Of a stretch of 64,000 bases of DNA, positions 17,889-26,418 are shown one piece after another. The position numbers and the translations under genes are program-made. The stretch comes from an uncultured Collinsella sp. Lineage in GTDB: Bacteria; Actinomycetota; Coriobacteriia; Coriobacteriales; Coriobacteriaceae. The stretch covers positions 1-64,000 of the forward strand of contig UQLA01000002.1 of NCBI GenBank assembly GCA_900541745.1, in the 5' to 3' direction. Numbering within the stretch: position 1 is the stretch's first letter; the number at the start of each line of letters is the position of its first letter. Below the pieces are notes generated by a model, which searched no databases, was not told the origin of the DNA, and saw nothing but the letters and a program-made list of their open reading frames with translations.

Positions 17889-18467
17889 TTACAGCGCCAA
17901 AAAACCCAAGTGTTCCAGCAGAATCTTGAGGCCGATAAGGATGAGCACGACGCCGCCCACGATGGTGGCAGGCTTTTCGTAGCGCGCACCAAAGGTGTGG
18001 CCAATCACCACACCGGCAACGGAGAAGATAAACGTTGTGACGCCGATAAGCGATACAGCGGGCACGATGTCGACCGAGAGCGCGGCAAATGAGATGCCCA
18101 CGGCTAGGGCGTCGATTGAGGTGGCGATAGCGAGGATCAGGTACTCGACCAGGTCAATCTTTTCGGCATCCTTGCCGTCGCCTTCATCCTCGTCCTCGGT
18201 AAAGGCCTCCCACAGCATTTTGCCGCCGATGAAGGCGAGCAGGATAAAGGCGATCCAGTGGTCGATGGGGCCGATGATGCCCATAAACTGGCTGCCAAGC
18301 GCCCATCCGATTACGGGCATGCCGGCCTGAAAGCCGCCAAAGAACAGGCTGAGCACCACGGCGACTTTAAGGTTGATCTTTTTCATGCCGAGACCTTTGC
18401 AGATGGAAACGGCAAAGGCGTCCATCGAAAGGCCAACGGCGAGCAACACGAGCTCTGCGAGTCCCAT
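17889..18467 (-). CDS. mntP: Manganese efflux pump MntP
   Basis: This 192-residue membrane protein has about six segments and the duplicated MntP signature: GLSMDAFAVSICKGL near the N-terminus and ATSIDALAVGISFAAL in the second half, with the paired membrane Asp residues. A charged loop (TEDEDEGDGKDAEK) separates the halves. It exports Mn2+. The ATG at 18467 follows GGGAG; a longer frame exists upstream but lies in the riboswitch. Control is by the leader RNA described next. Confidence 0.95.
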   Translation of the reverse strand: MGLAELVLLAVGLSMDAFAVSICKGLGMKKINLKVAVVLSLFFGGFQAGMPVIGWALGSQFMGIIGPIDHWIAFILLAFIGGKMLWEAFTEDEDEGDGKDAEKIDLVEYLILAIATSIDALAVGISFAALSVDIVPAVSLIGVTTFIFSVAGVVIGHTFGARYEKPATIVGGVVLILIGLKILLEHLGFLAL

Positions 18468-18522
18468 AGTCTGGCTCCCTCTCTGCGGGCGAACCCGCGT
18501 GTACCTCTTGGGGGAGCAACAA

Positions 18523-18656
18523 AAAAGACCCGTGGCGTACGCGTTGCGCGCACGGCCACGAGTCTCGTTCATTAAGGCAAGCCAGACCGTTTCGGCCAGT
18601 ATGTTGACTTGCCGCGCCACCGGAGGCGAACCCGGTCACGCGACTACTCCCTCATT
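18523..18656 (-). ncRNA. yybP-ykoY Mn2+ riboswitch upstream of mntP
   Basis: Read on the minus strand, the leader contains GAGGGAGTAG (18644-18653), then GTCAACATAC (18597-18606) and AACGAGAC (~18562-18569), the conserved elements of this class. A GC-rich hairpin beginning in the aptamer's 3' side (GACTCGTGG...CCACGGGTC) ends in TTTTTT (about 18521-18566), a transcriptional expression platform. Mn2+ should disrupt the terminator and allow mntP expression. Confidence 0.9.
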
Positions 18657-18813
18657 CATTTGAATACCGATGCTACCACATAAGCAGCCCATTTGGGTTG
18701 GGCTCTCAGCGGTGTTCGCTCATTCTGTAAGCATCGTATTTCGCAAGCGCCGCGGGGACAAACCGTGAGAAACTATTTAGCGTTTATGGAGCGTATACGA
18801 TGGGAGCGATGCC

Positions 18814-19881
18814 TTGGATAAGAACGAGCTGCAAAAGCGTATGGAACAGGCCATCCGCCTGACGGCACCTGGTCAGCCGATCCGCACCGCCCTTGACATG
18901 ATCATCGCCGGTCACCTGGGCGCCCTTATCTGCGTCGGCGACACCGAAAACGTGCTCGCTGCCGGTAACGACGGCTTCCCGCTCAACATTTCGTTCACCT
19001 CGAACCGTCTGTTCGAGCTCTCCAAGATGGACGGTGCCATCGTCATCGACGGCGACCTCACCCAGATCCTGCGCGCCAACTTCCACCTCAATCCCGATCC
19101 CTCGCTTGCCACGAGCGAGACGGGCATGCGTCACCGCACCGCCGCTCGCATGTCGGTGCTCACCGATGCCATCGTGATCTCGGTCTCGGCCCGTCGTGCC
19201 GTCGTTAACGTGTACGTTCACGGCAAGAGCTACGAGATCCAGCCCGTCACCACCATCATGAGCTCGGTCAACCAGCTCGTCGCCACGCTTCAGACTACTC
19301 GTCAGTCGCTCGACCGCTCCCTGCTGCGCCTGACGGCCCTCGAGCTCGACGACTACGTTACGCTCGCCGACATTACCGGTATTTTCTCGAGCTTCGAGAT
19401 CATGCAGCAAGCAAAGACCGAGCTTAAGGATTGCATCGTCAAGCTGGGCAACCAGGGCAAGCTCGTGCAGATGCAGCTCGAGCAGCTCGCCGGTTCCAGC
19501 ATGGATACCGAATACGACCTGATGATCCGCGACTACGCGAGCGATTCCTCCGAGGCAAACGCCGAGAAGATTCGTGCAGAGCTCGCTCGCATGACGCCTA
19601 AGGACCTGTCCGACCCGCAGCATGTGGCGGCAGTTCTGGGCTATGACGACCTGGACGAGGACTCCGTCATGACGCCGCTGGGCCTGCGCACGCTTTCGCG
19701 CGTGTCCGTCGTACGCGACGGCGTGGCCGAGAAGATCGTCGACGAGTACGGCTCGCTGCAGGAGCTCATGGACGACATCAGCGAGGATCCGGAGCGCCTG
19801 GGCGACTTTGGCGTCAACAACCCTGCCATTCTTGCGGACTCGCTGTACCGCATGAAGGGCACCAAACAGGGGAACGCATAA
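18814..19881 (+). CDS. disA: Diadenylate cyclase / DNA integrity scanning protein DisA
   Basis: The protein has 355 residues. The N-terminal DAC domain carries D73-G74-A75 and R106-H107-R108 (GMRHRTAAR), the two active-site motifs for c-di-AMP synthesis. A helical linker and a C-terminal HhH DNA-binding domain follow (~290-350, LRTLSRVSVVRDGVAEKIVDEYGSLQEL). The start is TTG at 18814: it has GGGAG seven bases upstream, and the nearby ATGs are out of frame. The stop overlaps the ispD start by one base. Confidence 0.95.
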   Translation: MDKNELQKRMEQAIRLTAPGQPIRTALDMIIAGHLGALICVGDTENVLAAGNDGFPLNISFTSNRLFELSKMDGAIVIDGDLTQILRANFHLNPDPSLATSETGMRHRTAARMSVLTDAIVISVSARRAVVNVYVHGKSYEIQPVTTIMSSVNQLVATLQTTRQSLDRSLLRLTALELDDYVTLADITGIFSSFEIMQQAKTELKDCIVKLGNQGKLVQMQLEQLAGSSMDTEYDLMIRDYASDSSEANAEKIRAELARMTPKDLSDPQHVAAVLGYDDLDEDSVMTPLGLRTLSRVSVVRDGVAEKIVDEYGSLQELMDDISEDPERLGDFGVNNPAILADSLYRMKGTKQGNA

Positions 19882-20609
19882 TGGCGCCCGTATGCGCCGT
19901 GGTCGTTGCCGGTGGCAGCGGCCAGCGCTTTGGTAATCCCGGCGGCAAGCAGCTCGTTAACGTGGCGGGCCGTCCGCTCATGAGCTGGTCCATCCGCGCG
20001 TTCGACCGGAGCGATAAGGTCGGCCACATCGTCGTGGTTTGTCCTGCCGAGCGCCGTGCCGAGATGCGCCGCCTGGCCATCGACCCGTTTGACTATGACA
20101 CGCCCATCAGCTTTGCCGATGCCGGCGATACCCGTCAGGATTCCACTCGTGCCGGCGTGCATGCGGTTCCGGCGGGTTTCGAATATGTCGCCATCCACGA
20201 CGGCGCTCGTCCGCTCATTACCACCGAGGCCATCGACCACGCTATCGACGTGCTCGTGGGCGACCGTGCTCTCGACGGTGTCGTGTGCGGCCAGCCTGCG
20301 ATCGACACGCTCAAGATCGTCGACGGCGATAATATCGTCGAGACGCCGCCGCGCGAGCTCTATTGGGCCGCGCAGACGCCGCAAATCTTTAGCGTAGACG
20401 CCATGAAGCGCGCCCATGCCGCGGCGATTACCGAGGGCTTTATCGGGACCGACGATTCTTCGCTGGTCGAGCGCATGGGTGGGCGCGTCCGCTGCGTTCA
20501 GAGCCCGCGCGATAACCTTAAGGTGACGGTGCCCGAGGACCTGCGTCCCGTAACCGCGATTCTGCTCGGCCGTATGGCCGAGGGAGAGGACCTTCCCCAT
20601 GTTCAGTAA
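19881..20609 (+). CDS. ispD: 2-C-methyl-D-erythritol 4-phosphate cytidylyltransferase IspD
   Basis: The 242-residue protein has the nucleotide-binding start VVVAGGSGQRFG (a variant of the usual AAGxGxR), VAIHDGARPL, and TPQIF followed later by GTDDSSLVERMG. It makes CDP-ME in the MEP isoprenoid pathway. It overlaps disA by one base and ispF by 11 bases, so the three are co-translated. The pairing with ispF places consecutive-but-one steps of the pathway together. Confidence 0.95.
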   Translation: MAPVCAVVVAGGSGQRFGNPGGKQLVNVAGRPLMSWSIRAFDRSDKVGHIVVVCPAERRAEMRRLAIDPFDYDTPISFADAGDTRQDSTRAGVHAVPAGFEYVAIHDGARPLITTEAIDHAIDVLVGDRALDGVVCGQPAIDTLKIVDGDNIVETPPRELYWAAQTPQIFSVDAMKRAHAAAITEGFIGTDDSSLVERMGGRVRCVQSPRDNLKVTVPEDLRPVTAILLGRMAEGEDLPHVQ

Positions 20610-21093
20610 CCTGCGCATTGGACACGGCTACGACGTTCACCGTCTGGTGGAGGGGCGTCGATGTATCATCGGCGGGGTCGACATTCCCTACGAGCGCGGC
20701 CTGCTGGGCCACTCGGATGCCGATGTGCTCGCGCACGCGCTGGCCGACGCCATTCTGGGCGCCTGCCGCGGGGGAGACATCGGCAAGCTATTTCCCGACA
20801 CCGATCCCGCCTACGAGGGTGCCGATTCGATGGTGCTGCTCGCTCGCGTGATGGACTATGCGCGCGAGCTGGGCTTTGAGTTTGTCGATGCCGATTGCAC
20901 CATTGCCTGTCAGCAACCCAAGATCACCCCGCACCGCGATGCCATGCGCGCCAACCTGGCCCATGCCCTGGGCGTTGACGTCGAAAACGTGGGCGTCGCC
21001 GCCACCACGACCGAAAAGCTCGGTTGGGAAGGCCAGGGCGAGGGAATCGGCGCCTGGGCCGTCTGCCTGCTACAGAAAACCGTTAAGGAGTAA
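20599..21093 (+). CDS. ispF: 2-C-methyl-D-erythritol 2,4-cyclodiphosphate synthase IspF
   Basis: The 164-residue protein is of typical length. Zinc ligands D12 and H14 (GYDVHR) and H46 (HSDADVLAHAL) are present, as is the C-terminal TTTEKLGWEGQGEGIGAWA motif. It acts in the MEP pathway after IspD and IspE. The ATG at 20599 has GGGAGAGGA upstream inside ispD. cysS follows after three bases. Confidence 0.96.
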   Translation: MFSNLRIGHGYDVHRLVEGRRCIIGGVDIPYERGLLGHSDADVLAHALADAILGACRGGDIGKLFPDTDPAYEGADSMVLLARVMDYARELGFEFVDADCTIACQQPKITPHRDAMRANLAHALGVDVENVGVAATTTEKLGWEGQGEGIGAWAVCLLQKTVKE

Positions 21094-21096
21094 CGA

Positions 21097-22563
21097 ATGC
21101 GTATCTACAACAGCGCTACCCATAAAAAGGAAGAGTTCCAGCCCATCGAGTCCGGCAAGGTCCGCATGTACGTGTGCGGCCCCACGGTCTACGACAACAT
21201 CCACATCGGCAATGCCCGCACGTTCATCAGCTTTGACGTGATTCGTCGCTGGCTCATCGCGAGCGGCTACGAGGTCACGTTCGCCCAGAACCTCACCGAT
21301 GTCGACGACAAGATCATCAAGCGCGCCAACGAGCAGGGCCGTACGGCTGCCGAGGTCGCGACGGAGTTTTCCGACAAGTTCATCGGCGTCATGCGCGCCG
21401 CCAACGTGCTCGATCCCGATGTGCGCCCCCGCGCCACCAAGGAGATCGGCCCCATGATCGCCATGATCAAGACGCTTATCGAGCAGGGCCACGCTTACGC
21501 AGCCGATAACGGCGATGTGTACTTTGCCGTGCGCAGCGATCCCAACTATGGTCAGGTCTCGGGCCGCAACATCGACGACCTTATGGTTGGTGCGCGCATC
21601 GAGGAGAACGAGGACAAGAACGACCCGCTCGACTTTGCCCTGTGGAAGGCCGCCAAGCCCGGCGAGCCCAGCTGGCCGAGCCCTTGGGGCGAGGGTCGTC
21701 CCGGTTGGCACACCGAGTGCGCCGCCATGGTGCACCGCTACCTGGGTACCCCGATCGATATCCACGGCGGTGGCTCCGACCTTGCCTTCCCACATCACGA
21801 GAATGAGTGCGCCCAGGCCACCTGCGCCTGGCACCAGGGCTTCTCCAACACCTGGATGCACACGGGCATGCTGCTGGTTGACGGCGAGAAGATGTCCAAG
21901 TCGCTCGGCAACTTCTTTACGCTGGCCGAGGTGCTCGAGCAGCACTCCGCTGCCGCCCTGCGCCTGCTGATGCTGCAGACGAGCTATCGCTCGCCGCTCG
22001 ACTTTTCTTGGGAGCGCCTGGAGGGTGCCGAGAACTCGCTCACGCGTATCGCCGGTACGGTCGAGAACCTGCGCTGGGCCGCGAACCATGCGACGGCCGA
22101 TGCCGATGTGGCTGCCGCCGAGGCATTTGCCGCCAAGGCCGCTGAGACTCGTGCTGCCTTTAAGGAGTGCATGGACGACGACTTTAACACCGCTGGTGCC
22201 ATGGGTGCCGTCTTTGGCTTTGTGACCGAGTGCAACCAGTACCTGGAGCAGGCGGGCGACGCTGCCGACAAGGCCGCCGCGCTTGCCTCCGCCGACACGC
22301 TGGCCGAGCTGCTCGATACGCTTGGCGTTGAGCTCCCCGAGCCCAAGGTCGAGCTGCCGCTGGGTCTGCTAGGCGTTGCCGCCGGCCTGGTCGCCTACAC
22401 GGGCGACGACGTGGACGAGGCCGCTGCCAAGATTCTCGAGGCCCGCGCCGAGGCCCGCGCCGCCAAGAACTGGGATCTGGCCGACGCCATTCGCGACCAG
22501 CTCAAGGACCTGGGCCTGACGATCGAGGATACTGCCGCCGGCACCCGTATCAAATCTCTCTAA
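21097..22563 (+). CDS. cysS: Cysteinyl-tRNA synthetase
   Basis: The 488-residue class I enzyme has the zinc Cys27 in MYVCGPTVYDNIHIGN, with HIGN at 36-39, and KMSKS at ~265-269 (DGEKMSKSLGNFF). A DALR-type anticodon region follows (~340-400). The C-terminal end (ARAAKNWDLADAIRDQLKDLGLTIEDT) is standard. The ATG at 21097 uses the AAGGAG at the ispF stop. The order cysS-rlmB-yacP resembles Bacillus. Confidence 0.97.
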   Translation: MRIYNSATHKKEEFQPIESGKVRMYVCGPTVYDNIHIGNARTFISFDVIRRWLIASGYEVTFAQNLTDVDDKIIKRANEQGRTAAEVATEFSDKFIGVMRAANVLDPDVRPRATKEIGPMIAMIKTLIEQGHAYAADNGDVYFAVRSDPNYGQVSGRNIDDLMVGARIEENEDKNDPLDFALWKAAKPGEPSWPSPWGEGRPGWHTECAAMVHRYLGTPIDIHGGGSDLAFPHHENECAQATCAWHQGFSNTWMHTGMLLVDGEKMSKSLGNFFTLAEVLEQHSAAALRLLMLQTSYRSPLDFSWERLEGAENSLTRIAGTVENLRWAANHATADADVAAAEAFAAKAAETRAAFKECMDDDFNTAGAMGAVFGFVTECNQYLEQAGDAADKAAALASADTLAELLDTLGVELPEPKVELPLGLLGVAAGLVAYTGDDVDEAAAKILEARAEARAAKNWDLADAIRDQLKDLGLTIEDTAAGTRIKSL

Positions 22564-22570
22564 TCCCCGC

Positions 22571-22670
22571 GGGTTTCCCAAGCACCCGACCTTGCCGTTC
22601 AAACCGTCGCTCGCGTACTCAAGTACGCGTCGCTCCTCTTTCACGGCAATCTCGGGCACTTGGAAAACCC
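22571..22670. repeat. ~100-bp palindromic element with covarying stems, copy 1
   Basis: It lies between cysS and rlmB. The outer arms GGGTTTCCC and GGAAAACCC, the middle arms TTGCCGT/ACGGCAA and the inner palindrome GCGTACTCAAGTACGC nest around conserved loops. It is the reverse complement of the element at 41774-41871; stem bases differ between the two but pairing is kept. Confidence 0.85.
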
Positions 22671-22675
22671 GTACC

Positions 22676-22722
22676 GACCGCTTGAGCTATTCGTCTTAAG
22701 CGGTCGCTTCTTTTGTTCTGTT
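22676..22722 (+). terminator. Terminator-like hairpin before rlmB
   Basis: Arms GACCGCTT / AAGCGGTC (22676-22705) are followed by GCTTCTTTTGTTCTG. It may uncouple rlmB from cysS. Confidence 0.65.
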
Positions 22723-22749
22723 TGAAAATTTTTTAAAGGAGGCCGCTTT

Positions 22750-23658
22750 ATGGCCGACAATCGCAAGCGTGCACCTCGTGGCGGCAAGCAGGCCGCTTCT
22801 GGCTCGCGTCCGGGTCGCCGCAACGATCGCGCTGCCGCTCCCAAGGGCCAGCGCGATCGTACCCAGGCCGCACGTCCGCAGCGCAACCGCGACAACGTTC
22901 AGGCTCCCAAGGGCGAGTTTATCGAAGGCCGTCGTGCTGCCGCCGAGGCGCTACGCACCGGTTTTCCCATCAAGTGCGCGCTCATCGCCGAGGGCGGGGA
23001 GCGCGATGCTGCCCTGTCGCGTTTGGTCGATGACCTCAACGCTTCGGGTGTCCGCATTAAGTACGTGCCGCGTGCACAGCTCGATGCGCTGTCGAGCCAT
23101 GGCGCTCACCAGGGCATCGCACTCGAGGTAGGCAACTTCCCCTATGCCGATGTTGCCGATATTCTCGACCGCGCGGGCGACGGTCCGGCGCTTGTCGTGG
23201 TGCTCGACCACGTGACCGATGACGGTAACTTTGGCGCCATCGTGCGCTCCGCCGAGGTCGTGGGCGCGGCGGGCGTCATCATTGCCAACAAGCGTGCCGC
23301 CGGTGTGACCGTGGGCAGCTACAAGACTTCTGCCGGCGCCGTCATGCATCTGCCCATCGCGCAGGTTCCCAATATCGCTCGTGCGCTTGACGATCTTAAG
23401 GCTGCTGGCTTTTGGGTGGGCGGTGCCTCCGAGCATGCCGAGGGCAGTTGCTGGGATGCTCCCTTCGAGGGCCGCGTGGCGCTCGTCATGGGCTCCGAGG
23501 GCGACGGCATCTCGCGCCTGGTGCTCGAGAAATGCGACTTTTTGACCAAGCTTCCCCAGCGCGGCATGACCGAGAGTCTCAACGTGGCCCAGGCGACTAC
23601 GGCCCTCTGTTTTGAGTGGCTGCGCCGCAATGCTGGCGAGCTCATGGGGGAGGAGTAG
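22750..23658 (+). CDS. rlmB: 23S rRNA 2'-O-ribose methyltransferase, RlmB/SpoU family
   Basis: The protein has 302 residues. An Arg/Pro/Gly-rich disordered N-terminal extension (~1-55) precedes the SpoU substrate-binding domain (EGRRAAAEAL, ~58) and the knotted methyltransferase core: LDHVTDDGNFGAIVRSA, LVMGSEGDGISRLVLEKCD, and GMTESLNVAQATT. Methylation of G2251 is the RlmB reaction; the exact site here is inferred. The ATG at 22750 follows AAAGGAGG. yacP starts three bases after the stop. Confidence 0.92.
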   Translation: MADNRKRAPRGGKQAASGSRPGRRNDRAAAPKGQRDRTQAARPQRNRDNVQAPKGEFIEGRRAAAEALRTGFPIKCALIAEGGERDAALSRLVDDLNASGVRIKYVPRAQLDALSSHGAHQGIALEVGNFPYADVADILDRAGDGPALVVVLDHVTDDGNFGAIVRSAEVVGAAGVIIANKRAAGVTVGSYKTSAGAVMHLPIAQVPNIARALDDLKAAGFWVGGASEHAEGSCWDAPFEGRVALVMGSEGDGISRLVLEKCDFLTKLPQRGMTESLNVAQATTALCFEWLRRNAGELMGEE

Positions 23659-23661
23659 CGC

Positions 23662-24339
23662 ATGTCCAAGAAGAACCGCGCCAAGTCCAAGGCCAAGCGC
23701 TTTGGCGAGGGCTCGGCCAAGCCGATTGTTTCGGCTGCGACCTATGGCGTGGGCGGCAATGCGTTTGCGCAGGCTATCGCCGACCCAGTCTCGACGGTGC
23801 ACTCCAATAAGCCCGAGCTGCTGGTGGTCGACGGTTACAACGTGATCCACTGCACGCCGCGCTACGAAAAGCTCGTGTACGACCATTCCGACGATCCGTA
23901 TTCCAGCGACGTTCACGATATGGCGCGCACCGCGCTCATCAACGATGTTGCGGCGTTTGCCCAGGGCCGCTACGAGGCCGTGATCGTGTTTGACGGTGCG
24001 GGCAATATCTCCAGCGAGCGCCCCAACCTGCCGGCCCGTGGCGTGCGCATCGAGTTTTCGCCGACGGGCGTATCGGCCGATACCGTGGTGCAGAAGCTCT
24101 GCATCGAGGCACGCGAGGAAGGCCGCGCGTGCTCCGTGGTGTCGAGCGACGGCACGATTCAGGCCGTCGTCATGGGCAAGGGCGTCACGCGCATCTCGAG
24201 CCGTATGCTGGTGGACGAGATCAAACAGATCGATAACGACGTTCACGAGGCAGAGGAAGCTCCGCAGATTAAGATGACCCTGGGCAGCCGCCTGAGCCCC
24301 GATGCCCTGGCCAAGCTCAAGGCCCTTCGCGGGAGGTAG
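23662..24339 (+). CDS. yacP: NYN-domain ribonuclease YacP/Rae1-like
   Basis: The 225-residue protein has a Lys-rich N-terminus (~1-15), then a PIN-like NYN domain: LLVVDGYNVIHCTP with its Asp (~57), VIVFDGAG (~112), and VVSSDGTIQAVVMGKG (~160-175). In B. subtilis the homologue Rae1 cleaves mRNA in the ribosome A-site, and its gene follows rlmB there too. The ATG at 23662 has GGAGGAG inside the end of rlmB. Confidence 0.9.
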   Translation: MSKKNRAKSKAKRFGEGSAKPIVSAATYGVGGNAFAQAIADPVSTVHSNKPELLVVDGYNVIHCTPRYEKLVYDHSDDPYSSDVHDMARTALINDVAAFAQGRYEAVIVFDGAGNISSERPNLPARGVRIEFSPTGVSADTVVQKLCIEAREEGRACSVVSSDGTIQAVVMGKGVTRISSRMLVDEIKQIDNDVHEAEEAPQIKMTLGSRLSPDALAKLKALRGR

Positions 24340-24366
24340 GGGAGTTGGCGGGGCAATGCTGCCTCG

Positions 24367-25707
24367 CTAACTCCATTCAGCGATGTCGATCATTCTTTCG
24401 AGGCGCCACGTTAGCGCCTCTTTTAGATAAGGCAGTCTCGCTGCTAGGGCATCGTTTTTGGATAGGATTTCGATTGCCTCGTCAACGAAACCCTCGAGCT
24501 TGTCGTCGTCAAACCAGCTCATATCCTCAACAAGCAGCATTTGTTTCGCGGGGCTTGAATGAAATTGTGCGCTGGTAAAACTGTGCTCTCCCGCCCTAAG
24601 CTCCTCTAGTGATATGTTGCACCAGAGTGATGAGCCCGAATCGAAGATGGGGGCAGGTCTGCAGGCTAGCGTGTTTACATTTCGCACAAGGCCAAAGTTA
24701 CGCCAATGGCGGTCATAGTTGGCAATGATGTCGTCACATACGATCATGCGGTTAAGGGCGTCTTTTATATCTGTCGCTCCGAGCTCCTCGCAGTTTGCTA
24801 CATATCGCTCGTAGTCGGTTAGTCGTTCATCTGCGTTTGCGTGTTGGTTTACATAGAACGCAGGGACATACTCTTCTTCATCAGTTAAGAAGGCATCGCA
24901 TATGCTCAGGGCGGAAGTGCCCGTGCCCTCGAGCGAGTAAGGCACATAATCGCAGGCGTTTAGGATGCGACGGTGGAGTGCGGTCGCCACCAGCTCGTTA
25001 TAAGGTTCCTGGTTCAGGTGCGCTCCTGCCTTATGCAGAATTCGGCGCCCGCCCTCGCATGTCCAGTACTTTTGAAGATTGCCGTCCGAGGTGTTGTCGG
25101 GCTTTGCGGCAGCTGCCTTGCCCTCTGGGGCGAAGGACGCAATGGACAGAGAGACGTCGTCAAAAGCATTATTGAAGAAGTTAATATCTTCCCACGCGAG
25201 ACCGGAGCCTTGGGGTCTAATCCAATACTGGTCGGATAAGGAGAGGCCAAGATTTCGCTGTACGAGTTCATCGGGAACATCGACTGCGGCTTCTGCAAGC
25301 AGGGAGGCTAGCCCAATGCGTGCGAGCGGGATACCGCGGCCGCGCCACCAGATGCGGAAGGAGTCGAGCGATATGGGACTATTAGGGCCAAATACTCCAA
25401 TAGGGGCGTGGGCACGATTGACGTCGGCGCCGATGTGGGTAAAGTCTTTTCGCGATGTGCTGTAGACCAGCTGAGCGACTTCGTGTGTGCGATTCATGAG
25501 GGTGAATGCGATCTCGCTCTTACCGTGGCCGCGGCGGGGACGTCCCCCCGTTTTGGTCACGGAGCGGAGTCGCGTGTCTACGCTGTCTTTGTCGATAAGC
25601 CACACGCCGGAAGCCTTGCGGGCAGTTAGCGCGCCGTTCCTAATGAGTTCCTGCACCCTGCGCGGGGTGATGCCGAGCAGGTCGGCTGCTTCCTTTGTAG
25701 TCAACAT
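24367..25707 (-). CDS. Single-chain HipA-like kinase with N-terminal excisionase/MerR-type HTH
   Basis: The protein has 446 residues. Residues ~1-48 are a helix-turn-helix of the excisionase type (TTKEAADLLGITPRRVQELIRNGAL, then GVWLIDKDSV). The rest is a divergent HipA kinase: the catalytic loop IVCDDIIANYDRHWRNFGLVRN with Asp and Asn, and the metal-binding PIFDSGSSLW. So antitoxin-like DNA-binding and toxin-like kinase parts share one chain, with no separate hipB beside it. The ATG at 25707 follows GAAGGG. A palindromic operator sits directly upstream, which suggests autoregulation. The target is unknown. Confidence 0.8.
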   Translation of the reverse strand: MLTTKEAADLLGITPRRVQELIRNGALTARKASGVWLIDKDSVDTRLRSVTKTGGRPRRGHGKSEIAFTLMNRTHEVAQLVYSTSRKDFTHIGADVNRAHAPIGVFGPNSPISLDSFRIWWRGRGIPLARIGLASLLAEAAVDVPDELVQRNLGLSLSDQYWIRPQGSGLAWEDINFFNNAFDDVSLSIASFAPEGKAAAAKPDNTSDGNLQKYWTCEGGRRILHKAGAHLNQEPYNELVATALHRRILNACDYVPYSLEGTGTSALSICDAFLTDEEEYVPAFYVNQHANADERLTDYERYVANCEELGATDIKDALNRMIVCDDIIANYDRHWRNFGLVRNVNTLACRPAPIFDSGSSLWCNISLEELRAGEHSFTSAQFHSSPAKQMLLVEDMSWFDDDKLEGFVDEAIEILSKNDALAARLPYLKEALTWRLERMIDIAEWS

Positions 25708-25712
25708 CGAGA

Positions 25713-25784
25713 AACCCTTCGCCAGAACGAATAGTTTTATATAGCCAATTGTAATTAAAACTATTCGTTTCGGCGAATGGTTTT
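25713..25784. promoter_or_regulatory. Nested palindromic operator of the HTH-HipA gene
   Basis: Perfect 13-bp arms AACGAATAGTTTT (25726-25738) and AAAACTATTCGTT (25757-25769) are flanked by outer half-sites AAACCCTTCGCC and GGCGAATGGTTTT. It is AT-rich and starts a few bases upstream of the start codon. Confidence 0.8.
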
Positions 25785-25931
25785 AAGATTGAGGGCGAAC
25801 CAACAGAAATGAACGGGTCTGGTACCTGTTGTTGCTGGATTTTGCATATTTGCATAACGCCGAGCGGGCCTGTTGCGCCCCGTCCGCAATTCCATTATTC
25901 TTAACAGGCTTCGCGCGAAAGCGCCAAGTGT

Positions 25932-26006
25932 GCCAGTGTGGCGCAACGGTAGCGCAACTGATTTGTAATCAGTGGGTTGCAGGTTCGATTCCTGTCACTG
26001 GCTCCA
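25932..26006 (+). tRNA. tRNA-Thr (TGT anticodon)
   Basis: The acceptor stem GCCAGTG/CACTGGC, the anticodon stem ACTGA/TCAGT around TTTGTAA (TGT) and the T-arm GCAGG-TTCGATT-CCTGT fold normally. CCA is encoded at 26004-26006. It marks the left edge of the restriction island. Confidence 0.97.
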
Positions 26007-26015
26007 TGAGAGTTT

Positions 26016-26055
26016 CGGGCTCTGTCTCTAATTGGGACAGGGCCCGTTTCTGTTT
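26016..26055 (+). terminator. Terminator after tRNA-Thr
   Basis: Arms CGGGCTCTGTC and GGACAGGGCCCG are followed by TTTCTGTTT. Its right arm is where the island's left flanking repeat begins. Confidence 0.85.
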
Positions 26056-26245
26056 ATGTCGATAAGTCAGCGGATTCGGCGCCAACCAAGCTTCAGGTTT
26101 GTCTCGATCTGTAACACGAAGAGGCTGAAAACCGTTCTAGCTGTTACAGAATGAGACGTAAGCTGGGGTCTCTGCGTAATATCTCGATCTGTAACAGATG
26201 GGGGAGGGATATCGGTCTAGGTGTTACAGATTGAGATGGAAGCCG
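26041..26245. repeat. Left flanking repeat of the restriction island (~200 bp)
   Basis: It is near-identical, in direct orientation, to 36549-36758; the best-matching part is about 100 bp (from TTTGTCTCGATC to CTGTAACAGAT). Each copy contains two palindromes of the form CTCGATCTGTAAC...GTTACAGA-T-GAG, a BIME-like doublet. The stretch 26246-26418 up to the helicase gene shows nothing further. Confidence 0.9.
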
Positions 26246-26418
26246 CACGCCAATCCCCATGCTTGCAGTACCGCGCTGACCGAATAATTGACATCCCCGT
26301 AGGGTGTTTTGCGCATCCCGGTTTAGACTGATAGCCTAGGTGCCAAAGAAGCTCGACTGCGATGCGATAAACGGCGCCGAGCATTTTGTTCCCAGACGCT
26401 GCATCCGAAGGGCGTTTT

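Noticed and set aside
22369..22659. Small reading frame with KEERRVLEYASDGL, similar to one at 41682-41945
   Set aside because: The similarity comes from the conserved loops of a palindromic DNA element; stems differ in a pairing-preserving way, and the frames lie across gene ends or terminators.
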